NCBI GenBank assembly: GCA_016840245.1
Contig: JAEOST010000532.1
Location: forward strand, 1 to 7,772
DNA from: Candidatus Thorarchaeota archaeon
Lineage (GTDB): Archaea; Asgardarchaeota; Thorarchaeia; Thorarchaeales; Thorarchaeaceae
Length of the DNA stretch: 7,772 nucleotides
Direction: 5' to 3'
Shown here: piece by piece, positions 1-5,520 of the stretch
Layout of the letters: each line of letters begins with the position of its first letter
Numbering within the stretch: position 1 is the stretch's first letter
Notes under the pieces: model-generated
The model's database searches: none
The model's input: the letters and a program-made list of their open reading frames with translations, nothing else
What the model was told of the DNA's origin: nothing
Position numbers and translations under genes: made by a program

Positions 1-10
1 AGGACCTGAT

Positions 11-1705
11 ATGGTGTATCGAAAAGCGGCAATGATACTGTTCCTCTATGCCCTACTATCAATGACCATGATGAATGCAGTATCGCCCATTCAATACCCG
101 CGAGTCTCCAAACATGATGCTGCACCATCCAATGAGTTCACAGTATCAGAAGACCTACAGTTACAATTCTCGACATACATCGGGGGACAAGGCGACGACA
201 AAGTGTTAGCTATGGACACGGATTCACAGGGAGACATCTACATGGTCGGTACGACCGAATCAGAGGACTTTCCTACCACTGCGGGTGCATTCGACAGGTC
301 GCACAATGGTGGTAATGAATGGTGGCCCAAGGATGCCTTTGTCATGAAGATCAGTGGCGATGGTCAGGAGATACTCTACTCCACATTCCTTGGTGGGTCT
401 GGCGATGATGAGGCTTTTGACATAGTGGTTGATGAGATGGGAAATGCGTATGTTGTGGGCTACACCATTAGCAGTGACTTTCCCAGGGTGAACGCCTATG
501 ATTCCTCACATAATGGTGATGGAGATGTATTCGTAACCAAGCTATCAGCGGATGGTAGTCACTTGCTGTTCTCCACCTTCGTTGGTGGCTCAGATGAGGA
601 GACTGCTCTCAGTATCGCGTTGGATGGAGCTGGGGACTGTGTTGTTGTAGGTAGGACTGCATCCTCTAACTTTCCAGTAAATACTACGAACTCGCAGCCC
701 TCTTGTCACTCCCTCGGAGCTCATCAGGATGCATTTGTCTTCAAGCTGTCAGATAATGGAAGCAGTCTAGAGTATGCTATGTATCTGGGTGGTGCGGACC
801 ACACTGACAGGGCGTTTTCTGTAGCTGTTGACACACTTGGTGAAGTCGTCATTGTTGGAAATACGGTGTCAGCAGACTTCCCCACTGTGAATGCCCTTGA
901 TGACACCCTGAATGGCATCTCAGATTGCTTCATAACCCGATTGAATGCGACAGGTCACTTCATCTTCTCGACACTCTATGGTGGGTCTGGTAATGAGGAA
1001 CCTAGAGATGTATGCATCCACGATGGTAAGTTATACATAGTTGGGACCAGTGGAGGATTTCCCACTATTGACATAAATGATTCAGTGTTAAATGGTACCC
1101 GCGGGATCTTCCTGCTCATCATGGACTCTCTGGGAACTGAGGTCATCTTCACAGGATTTCTCAAGAACTCTACAAATTCTGGTGCCTTAGGTCTTGTTGT
1201 GATATCTGAACAAGAGGTGTGGTTGGGTGGTTATAGTGGAAATGATGATTTTCCAACCACGGAGAATGCCTTTGATAGGAGTTTCAATGAAAGAGATGGA
1301 ATCATTGCAATGATAGATCCCATCAGTTGTAGCCTGAACTATTCCAGTTTCTTTGGAGGGACCCGACTGGAATATATATCTGGTCTTGCTGTGACGGAAC
1401 AGGGAGCTGTCATTGGTGCCGGGATTACAACCTCACTGAATCTCCCGGTTTACAATGCTCTGGATGCCAATAAGACAGGTATAGGAGCAGCTACGGATGG
1501 TTTTGTCTTCAGGTTTGAGATAAACGAAACCACAACAATCTCTACAACTACAACAACCCCTCCAACAACTACTACAACTGAATCAACCACAACAACTACT
1601 ACAACTATACCGACCCCGGGTTTTCTTGTTGTTCAAATTGCAGTCATCAGTATTGGAGTGGTCGTAATTGGCATCATTGTAGTTATTGTCAAGAGGTCAC
1701 GATGA
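11..1705 (+). CDS. Secreted, membrane-anchored seven-repeat SBBP beta-propeller protein
   Basis: Surface protein of 564 residues. A basic N-terminus (VYRKAA) and a hydrophobic stretch at about residues 8-24 form a signal peptide. Seven SBBP-type beta-propeller repeats follow, starting near residues 53, 123, 187, 255, 319, 380 and 444. Each has the pattern [F/Y]-S-T-x-x-G-G-x-x-D/E, then a VVG-type strand, then DFP-T/V and a DAFV-K-like strand. Repeat 6 (FTGFLKNSTNSG) is the most degenerate. Seven repeats fit a closed seven-bladed propeller. Residues 507-533 are almost all threonine, a probable O-glycosylated stalk, followed by a membrane helix at about 538-560 and a KRSR cytoplasmic tip. Several N-x-S/T sequons are present. 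The ATG at 11 is preceded by AGGA at 1-4, a plausible ribosome site. The topology puts the propeller outside the cell. Its ligand is unknown; adhesion or carbohydrate binding is a guess. Confidence 0.88.
   Translation: MVYRKAAMILFLYALLSMTMMNAVSPIQYPRVSKHDAAPSNEFTVSEDLQLQFSTYIGGQGDDKVLAMDTDSQGDIYMVGTTESEDFPTTAGAFDRSHNGGNEWWPKDAFVMKISGDGQEILYSTFLGGSGDDEAFDIVVDEMGNAYVVGYTISSDFPRVNAYDSSHNGDGDVFVTKLSADGSHLLFSTFVGGSDEETALSIALDGAGDCVVVGRTASSNFPVNTTNSQPSCHSLGAHQDAFVFKLSDNGSSLEYAMYLGGADHTDRAFSVAVDTLGEVVIVGNTVSADFPTVNALDDTLNGISDCFITRLNATGHFIFSTLYGGSGNEEPRDVCIHDGKLYIVGTSGGFPTIDINDSVLNGTRGIFLLIMDSLGTEVIFTGFLKNSTNSGALGLVVISEQEVWLGGYSGNDDFPTTENAFDRSFNERDGIIAMIDPISCSLNYSSFFGGTRLEYISGLAVTEQGAVIGAGITTSLNLPVYNALDANKTGIGAATDGFVFRFEINETTTISTTTTTPPTTTTTESTTTTTTTIPTPGFLVVQIAVISIGVVVIGIIVVIVKRSR
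1529..1609 (+). repeat. Threonine-codon low-complexity tract (stalk)
   Basis: A run of ACA/ACT/ACC codons, interrupted by a few Pro, Ser, Ile and Glu codons, encodes residues 507-533 of the surface protein. The varied choice of synonymous Thr codons suggests selection for the amino-acid composition rather than a fresh trinucleotide slippage event. Its position between the propeller and the membrane helix fits a glycosylated spacer. Confidence 0.8.
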
Positions 1706-1858
1706 TACTTTGAGAATACTAGTACCCAAGGCAGAGCCGACCACCAAAGAAGCATGGGAATATTCCTATGTGATATTTGGACGAACAACTCGTGTGAAAA
1801 CTTCCAACAATCTCCACAGTGAAATAGCTGGTCATAAGAAAGAAGAAAAGGTTCACAT
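1706..1858. other. Intergenic stretch with no supported gene
   Basis: After the stop of the surface-protein gene there is no coding signal I can support on either strand. The only structure seen is an 18-bp imperfect palindrome at 1753-1770 (CATGGGAAT / ATTCCTATG, one G-T position off perfect symmetry). No T-rich archaeal-style terminator is evident directly after the stop. Confidence 0.5.
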
Positions 1859-1872
1859 CTATAGATATAATT
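1859..1872 (+). promoter_or_regulatory. Candidate TATA box upstream of the small secreted reading frame
   Basis: An A/T-rich segment (CTATAGATATAATT) lies about 30-43 bases before the ATG at 1902. With typical archaeal spacing, transcription would start around 1890-1895 and give a very short leader. This is inferred from base composition and spacing only. Confidence 0.4.
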
Positions 1873-1901
1873 TGCATACACAAAACGAGGGATGACAAAA
1901 C

Positions 1902-2048
1902 ATGAAGAGACAAAGAACGTTGGTAATCGTTTCTATATTTCTTTTCCTTACTCTTGCAGTTCCAATTAAGGCAAGAGAGACGCTATTTACGGGAGTCTTC
2001 ACACTATCATCACGTCTGCCTGTGGAATGTCCAGATCACGATCCTTGA
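1902..2048 (+). CDS. Small signal-peptide-bearing reading frame (48 aa), possibly a gene remnant
   Basis: The frame opens with a textbook signal peptide: a basic start (MKRQR), a hydrophobic core at about residues 7-20 (LVIVSIFLFLTLAV) and a likely cleavage site after P-I-K-A at residue 24. The mature part would be only about 24 residues and includes one Cys before a TGA. GAGGGATG at 1887-1894 could serve as a ribosome site, and a TATA-like sequence lies at the expected distance. I do not recognise the mature part. It may be a true small secreted peptide, or the 5' stump of a larger secreted protein whose remainder has decayed; the next 190 bases hold no convincing continuation in any frame. 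Confidence 0.45.
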   Translation: MKRQRTLVIVSIFLFLTLAVPIKARETLFTGVFTLSSRLPVECPDHDP

Positions 2049-2134
2049 TCCTTTCAAAATCCATTGTTCTCCATTTCAATTCCTCCGCTTTTCGCGCGCA
2101 CTCGAACACTACTGTAAAATAGGTCTTTTCACCG

Positions 2135-2142
2135 CTTAAGTA
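2135..2142 (+). promoter_or_regulatory. Candidate TATA box for the nucleotidyltransferase gene
   Basis: CTTAAGTA lies in otherwise mixed sequence about 105 bases before the proposed start at 2246. Transcription starting some 25-30 bases downstream (about 2165) would put the long hairpin at 2177-2217 and the Shine-Dalgarno motif inside the 5' leader. Weak evidence: sequence similarity and spacing only. Confidence 0.3.
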
Positions 2143-2163
2143 CTCCTTCCAAGAAGGAAGAGT
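2142..2163. repeat. Short hairpin (8 bp with one bulge)
   Basis: Inverted repeat: ACT-C-CTTCC pairs with GGAAGAGT around an AAGAA loop, with one bulged C at 2145. It sits 13 bases before the longer hairpin. It overlaps the end of the TATA-like box, so it is either part of the upstream transcript's 3' end or a DNA-level site. No T-run follows, so it is not a classic terminator. Confidence 0.4.
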
Positions 2164-2176
2164 TTGAAAAGATTAA

Positions 2177-2217
2177 TGATAATTGTCATAAGAACCCACT
2201 TCTTCTTACAATTATCA
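2177..2217. promoter_or_regulatory. Long hairpin in the leader region of the nucleotidyltransferase gene
   Basis: Arms TGATAATTGT (2177-2186) and ACAATTATCA (2208-2217) are perfectly complementary over 10 bp. Inside them, after a symmetric 3x3 internal loop (CAT/CTT), AAGAA (2190-2194) pairs with TTCTT (2200-2204) around a CCCAC loop. The element ends 16 bases before the GGAGG ribosome site. It could be an RNA leader structure or a palindromic protein-binding site; the sequence does not decide between them. Confidence 0.6.
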
Positions 2218-2233
2218 GTTGTGAAAACAAATT

Positions 2234-2239
2234 GGAGGA
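2234..2239 (+). promoter_or_regulatory. Shine-Dalgarno motif deciding a non-AUG start
   Basis: GGAGGA is followed by a 7-base gap (counted from GGAGG) to the ATC at 2246. This is ideal spacing for that codon. It is far too distant from the first in-frame ATG (2285) and too close to the ATA at 2240. Confidence 0.65.
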
Positions 2240-2245
2240 ATATCT

Positions 2246-3271
2246 ATCCGGGCTGTCATTCTGGCTGCAGGAAAAGGTGAACGAATGGGCTCCCTGAGTG
2301 AGCATATTCCAAAATCACTCGTTGATATTACAGGTCAGACGATTCTTGAACGCCTATTAGATTCACTTAGTGCCGCTGGAGTTGAGCAGTTTACTGTAGG
2401 TGTAGGCTGGAAAGCTGACATGATGAAGGACTACTTGACATCGTTGGACATCAGTGACATTGTCGATGTAGTGGAAGTTGCTGGATACGAATATGGTCCA
2501 TTACGAACTCTGATTGACTCACTACGGTCTGTGGAAGACGAACGATTCTTGATAGTACCTGCTGACTTTATGGTGGACAGATCTATTGTGTCTGGATTGA
2601 TATCCGCTCATCTCTATGATGAATCCCCCCGTGTCATGACCGTAGCTGTGGACCCCAAAGCTGAGGTTGGAGCTCCAGTCTATGCTAGAGATGATGGTGG
2701 TGTAGCTGGAATTTCCGTGACTGGCCCTGAGGCAACTGAAGTTGGAAAGTGTGCTCTACTTCTCATGACTAATCGCGAATTCATCAAGTATTGCGATATT
2801 GGCCTCAACTCTGGTGATACTCGTGTTGTGTCTAGCATCAATCGTATGATCATATACAACGAGATTGTTCGATTCGTGTCAGTTGAAGGAACATGGTTTG
2901 ATATAGACCGACAATCAGACATACACAGAGTTAACCAGTATCTTCTAAGAGACCGAATAGAACACTCGGGAGATACTATTTTTGTCCCTGAGAATGATAC
3001 AATCGAGATCACGAGTCGATTATCTCTAGCTGCTGACATCATGGTGGAGGAGGGAGTACAACTTGTGGGACCTGTTCTTATCTCAAGGAACAGTCGTATA
3101 GCTAAAGGATCTTCACTAGGTCCTAATGTCAGCGTAGGAGTTGGTAGTTCGATCGGTGAGGAGTGTCAGATACGTAACTGCGTTCTTTTTGGAGATGCAG
3201 AGGTACAGGCTAATCGTACTCTGGACAATTTCATTGTTTATGGACGTCATGTGATAAAGGAGGACGCTTGA
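2246..3271 (+). CDS. Sugar/polyol-phosphate nucleotidyltransferase with left-handed beta-helix tail (candidate inositol-1-phosphate cytidylyltransferase)
   Basis: The N-terminal signature IRAVILAAGKGERMG, with PK at residues 22-23, is the nucleotide-binding motif of the GT-A-fold NTP_transferase family. Other hallmarks are a PADFMVD segment (Asp near 107), EYGPLRTLIDSL at about 82-93, and the late motif GTWFDID (about 215-221), which leads into a helix. This order matches cytidylyl/uridylyl transferases that make CDP- or UDP-activated sugars or polyols. Residues about 268-338 carry hexapeptide-like repeats (IxxxSxIxxxSxLGxxVxVGxxS) of a left-handed beta-helix. Only the frame from 2246 keeps the signature; the first ATG, at 2285, would delete most of it, and an in-frame TGA lies at 2222. 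The start is therefore taken as ATC at 2246, giving 341 aa. The next gene, a CDP-alcohol phosphatidyltransferase, suggests a CDP-polyol product. GlmU- or mannose-type activity is the alternative. Confidence 0.82.
   Translation: MRAVILAAGKGERMGSLSEHIPKSLVDITGQTILERLLDSLSAAGVEQFTVGVGWKADMMKDYLTSLDISDIVDVVEVAGYEYGPLRTLIDSLRSVEDERFLIVPADFMVDRSIVSGLISAHLYDESPRVMTVAVDPKAEVGAPVYARDDGGVAGISVTGPEATEVGKCALLLMTNREFIKYCDIGLNSGDTRVVSSINRMIIYNEIVRFVSVEGTWFDIDRQSDIHRVNQYLLRDRIEHSGDTIFVPENDTIEITSRLSLAADIMVEEGVQLVGPVLISRNSRIAKGSSLGPNVSVGVGSSIGEECQIRNCVLFGDAEVQANRTLDNFIVYGRHVIKEDA
3258..3263 (+). promoter_or_regulatory. Strong Shine-Dalgarno motif inside the end of the nucleotidyltransferase gene
   Basis: AGGAGG lies just before the upstream stop codon (TGA 3269-3271). 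It is 4 bases from a TTG at 3268 (wrong frame for the next protein) and 9 bases from an ATT at 3273 (right frame). It is over 50 bases from the first ATG/GTG in the phosphatidyltransferase frame, so translation evidently starts near 3268-3273. Confidence 0.65.
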
Positions 3272-3321
3272 AATTTCTCCGAGCAGATTTCGTCTTCGCG
3301 GAATTTTTCGTCGTCCTGTGA
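3268..3321 (+). other. Alternative: 17-codon leader reading frame overlapping the phosphatidyltransferase start
   Basis: From the TTG at 3268, 17 codons run to a TGA at 3319-3321, which overlaps an ATG at 3321 as TGATG. The TTG also overlaps the preceding gene's stop as TTGA. This is the geometry of termination-reinitiation coupling. It competes with the simpler reading that the phosphatidyltransferase itself starts at ATT 3273, which I favour because the in-frame extension looks like family sequence. Confidence 0.25.
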
Positions 3322-3890
3322 TGGCTGTTGCTAGACCCCTTGCCTCCAGAGGTGTTAGACCAAACACTCTGACTTACCTTACTCTTCTATTTGCTCTTCT
3401 TGCATTTCTTATCTTGTTGACCTTACAGAATCAACCACTCTATGGTGTGATGGTGTTCTTGCTAGGCTTCTTTGATGGTGTCGATGGTGCAGTTGCCAGA
3501 CTAGCAGACAAATCATCAATTCAGGGAGCCTTCACTGATTCTGTGATAGACAAGATTGCAGAATTCTTGATTCTGTTTGCCATCATGTTATCTTATCCAA
3601 CAGAGTCTATTTTGCGAATACCACTCTCAGTATGGATAGTACTCTGTGTGATAGGTTGGATATTAACAAGTTACACACGGGCTCGGGCTGAGAACCTAGG
3701 TGTCACCGATCTTGATGTCGGACTCGGAGCACGTTCTGAGCGTCTCTTTACGCTAGTTGTATTCTCTGTTGTAGGTCTATTGATGATGGGTGTGATTGTA
3801 GTGACAATGATGGGACTACTGACAGCGGCATATCGATTCCGTCATTATACCAATGAGCTGACTCAAATGGGCATAGCCACAGTCGCATAA
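3273..3890 (+). CDS. CDP-alcohol phosphatidyltransferase (archaetidylinositol-phosphate synthase / DIPP synthase type)
   Basis: Integral membrane enzyme that swaps CMP on a CDP-alcohol for a second alcohol. The full family motif D-G-x2-D-G-x2-A-R-x8-G-x3-D-x3-D is present, with Asp at about residues 68, 71, 89 and 93 as metal/catalytic positions. The SYTRARAE (133-140) and RSERL (154-158) segments are typical of the archaetidylinositol-phosphate and PGP synthase branch. Five or so hydrophobic segments follow an amphipathic basic N-terminus (SRFRLRGIFRRP). That N-terminus is encoded only upstream of the first canonical starts (GTG 3318, ATG 3321), so the start is placed at ATT 3273, 9 bases after AGGAGG, giving 205 aa. 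The gene lies one base after the nucleotidyltransferase stop, an operon-like arrangement that suggests the two act in sequence. Whether the substrate is CDP-archaeol or a soluble CDP-polyol cannot be told from sequence alone. Confidence 0.85.
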   Translation: MSPSRFRLRGIFRRPVMAVARPLASRGVRPNTLTYLTLLFALLAFLILLTLQNQPLYGVMVFLLGFFDGVDGAVARLADKSSIQGAFTDSVIDKIAEFLILFAIMLSYPTESILRIPLSVWIVLCVIGWILTSYTRARAENLGVTDLDVGLGARSERLFTLVVFSVVGLLMMGVIVVTMMGLLTAAYRFRHYTNELTQMGIATVA

Positions 3891-3906
3891 TGCTTCGTAC
3901 CATTAT

Positions 3907-3913
3907 CTTTAAG
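3907..3913 (+). promoter_or_regulatory. Candidate TATA box for the 138-aa protein
   Basis: CTTTAAG lies in the 72-base gap after the phosphatidyltransferase gene, about 50 bases before the ATG at 3963. This would give a leader of roughly 25 bases that contains the GGAG ribosome site. Inferred from spacing only. Confidence 0.35.
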
Positions 3914-3962
3914 AGTGGAGTCCATTAGGCCGCTCTCAACCAGTAAGTGGAGTTCTATAACA

Positions 3963-4379
3963 ATGGCCAAGTTTAGGGCTGATCATTATCTTGTTGCTGA
4001 GTTCGAGAATCCTGACATAAGAACCGATGGAGATCGTGTTCTCGAAGCACTCAAAGAGTTGCCAGAGTTGAAAGACTTGGCAATCGTTACTAGGAAGCTT
4101 GAGGGAAAACAATGGCGAGAGATTCTTGGCCGAATCGATATTCCTGCCGGCTCTAAGGCGTTCTGGACCATGGTGAAGAATGAGGTCACAGACCGAGAAC
4201 CCTACAACCTCTTTATTCGAATTGATGTCAATGCTGAAGGTGAAACTATTGACGACGCTCGTGCAACGATCAGAAATTGGGTCGAGAGCGAATTCATCCC
4301 CAGAATCGAATCTAAGGTCACTGTGAAATCAATCAAGGTCCTTCAACCTCAGCAGGTTTTCATGCCGGAATTGAGCTGA
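3963..4379 (+). CDS. Uncharacterised 138-aa soluble protein
   Basis: I do not recognise the family. The protein is charged and soluble, with no signal peptide or membrane segment. Alternating strand-like stretches (HYLVAEF, LFIRIDVN, VTVKSIKVLQP) and helix-like stretches (DGDRVLEALKEL, DDARATIRNWVESEF) suggest a small alpha/beta fold, perhaps two ferredoxin-like halves. The ATG at 3963 is preferred because GGAG at 3949-3952 lies 10 bases upstream and the protein-like composition starts there. An in-frame GTG at 3915 would add 16 residues, and the frame also falls across the likely promoter. It has no cysteines and no evident catalytic motif. It is separated from the phosphatidyltransferase gene by 72 bases, so it is probably transcribed on its own, and it converges tail-to-tail with the beta-propeller gene. 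Confidence 0.75.
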   Translation: MAKFRADHYLVAEFENPDIRTDGDRVLEALKELPELKDLAIVTRKLEGKQWREILGRIDIPAGSKAFWTMVKNEVTDREPYNLFIRIDVNAEGETIDDARATIRNWVESEFIPRIESKVTVKSIKVLQPQQVFMPELS

Positions 4380-4387
4380 AAAATCCA

Positions 4388-5389
4388 CTAGCTCAGGGTA
4401 ATCAGATTCAGTTTCTTCCCTACAGCTTGAACAATGTCAGTCCGACCATCTCCTGTAAGGTCTCCCTGAGCAATTAGGGACTCAACTGACTTTTTGTTTG
4501 CCTTTAGTGATGTAATCTCGATCAGTCTGTTTCCTTCGTATCCAATTATGGAAATATTCGAATTACTATGACTCGCCAGAACTTGACCCATCGAGTCATC
4601 AGTATCCATGAACTGATCAATGCGTAGTGATGTTATTGGACTTGGTGCTTGGATTGAATCAATTCTGACAAGCTCTGGATGATTGTATGTGAAGAGACTT
4701 AGAGTACGACCATCTGAAACTGTTGTTATGTCATTCATCCGTCTGTTTGAAATATATCCGGTAGTGACATGCTGTATTCCACCCTTTGCTTTAGCTTTCG
4801 CGACTTCGTGGAGTCTGTCATCTGCATACTGATATACATAGACATAACCTGAATCATCTCCAAAGACGAATCGACTATAGGGGAGACCTTGGCTCATCAG
4901 AGCCTGAATCGAGAAAATGGGTTTTTCCACAACCTTGTGTGCAAGCTTGTCAAGTGCAACATCAAACCATCCATAACATCTGAGTGCCTTGTCATTTGTC
5001 GCAACGATTACCTCCGCAGTATCGTCATCTACAACATTTACAACACAGACTGCCGTTGGAGGTATACCTAGTGGTGTGCTTGCCTTCACATCAAGCTTGC
5101 CATCCATATAACTAACGATTCGAAGCGTATTATCAATTCCACCCACAACAAAATCATATCCAGTATCTCCTAATACATTGCCGTGGTCCAAGGCTACTGT
5201 GGGAGGTAGACCGCCTATCCTGCAGACCTCTGAAAGGCCGGAGCTGCCATCATGCTCAAGGACTGCAAGATTCCCATCCATCAGCGATACTAAAATGTCA
5301 TCTCTACCATCTCCTGTGATATCAGCTAATTCAAGAGATGTAATCACATCTTTGAACGAGAACTGTGAAGATAGATTCATTTGAGCCAT
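4388..5389 (-). CDS. Cytosolic FG-GAP/VCBS-type beta-propeller protein
   Basis: A protein of 333 residues with no signal peptide or membrane helix, so probably intracellular. Two clear FG-GAP/VCBS calcium-loop motifs bracket it: DITGDGRDD at residues 23-31 and DLTGDGRTD at 310-318, each followed by hydrophobic strands. In between are repeated units with the rhythm of propeller blades (GYDFVVGGIDNTLRIVSY at 77-94, TAEVIVATNDKALRCYG at 124-140, SRFVFGDDSGYVYVYQY at 172-188, and others), consistent with about seven blades. The near-identical first and last blades fit a velcro closure. The start at ATG 5389 is supported by GAGGT on the minus strand (5402-5398), 8 bases upstream; a second ATG at 5380 is less favoured. 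The likely role is as a protein-interaction scaffold, partner unknown. Similarity in style to the N-terminal propellers of eukaryotic BBSome subunits was noted but is unproven. Confidence 0.8.
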   Translation of the reverse strand: MAQMNLSSQFSFKDVITSLELADITGDGRDDILVSLMDGNLAVLEHDGSSGLSEVCRIGGLPPTVALDHGNVLGDTGYDFVVGGIDNTLRIVSYMDGKLDVKASTPLGIPPTAVCVVNVVDDDTAEVIVATNDKALRCYGWFDVALDKLAHKVVEKPIFSIQALMSQGLPYSRFVFGDDSGYVYVYQYADDRLHEVAKAKAKGGIQHVTTGYISNRRMNDITTVSDGRTLSLFTYNHPELVRIDSIQAPSPITSLRIDQFMDTDDSMGQVLASHSNSNISIIGYEGNRLIEITSLKANKKSVESLIAQGDLTGDGRTDIVQAVGKKLNLITLS

Positions 5390-5440
5390 CTGGAGGGACC
5401 TCTCAGGCTTGAGGTGATGCTAGTAACGTTGACTGGCCGC

Positions 5441-5451
5441 AACAATTTAAG
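5441..5451. promoter_or_regulatory. Candidate shared promoter element between divergent genes
   Basis: AACAATTTAAG reads as a TATA-like box on both strands (CTTAAATTGTT on the minus strand). For the minus-strand propeller gene it gives a leader of about 30 bases carrying the GAGGT site. For the plus-strand gene it would give a leader of about 45 bases. A second TATA-like sequence, CTTAAG at 5482-5487, could instead drive the plus-strand gene with almost no leader. Confidence 0.35.
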
Positions 5452-5520
5452 AGTATCTTGTTGAACTAATCCACTGGTGGACTTAAGTTGCATTTTGCAT
5501 GACGTTTGAGTGTGTCAAAG

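Noticed and set aside
1529..1609. Threonine tract as a microsatellite or CRISPR-like repeat
   Set aside because: It is in frame within a surface protein, uses varied Thr codons, and has no regular repeat-spacer pattern.
1686..1895. 69-codon plus-strand frame overlapping the end of the surface-protein gene
   Set aside because: It starts inside the preceding gene, has no ribosome site, and its composition does not look like a protein family; it is probably an open stretch by chance.
1633..1913. Minus-strand frames in the spacer (62-82 codons)
   Set aside because: They overlap each other and the end of the surface-protein gene, have no start signals, and lack recognisable motifs.
1954..2139. 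61-codon plus-strand frame
   Set aside because: It lies out of frame with the better-supported signal-peptide frame, has no ribosome site and no recognisable features.
2142..2217. Hairpins as an intrinsic terminator or tRNA-like gene
   Set aside because: No T-run follows either hairpin, and no cloverleaf or conserved tRNA loops can be drawn.
2285..2287. ATG 2285 as the start of the nucleotidyltransferase
   Set aside because: It would remove most of the conserved nucleotide-binding loop and lies over 45 bases from the only good Shine-Dalgarno motif.
2680..3042. 120-codon minus-strand frame inside the nucleotidyltransferase gene
   Set aside because: Antisense shadow of a well-supported coding region; no family features.
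3915..3962. GTG 3915 as the start of the 138-aa protein
   Set aside because: The ATG at 3963 has a spaced GGAG motif, and the upstream codons overlap the likely promoter.
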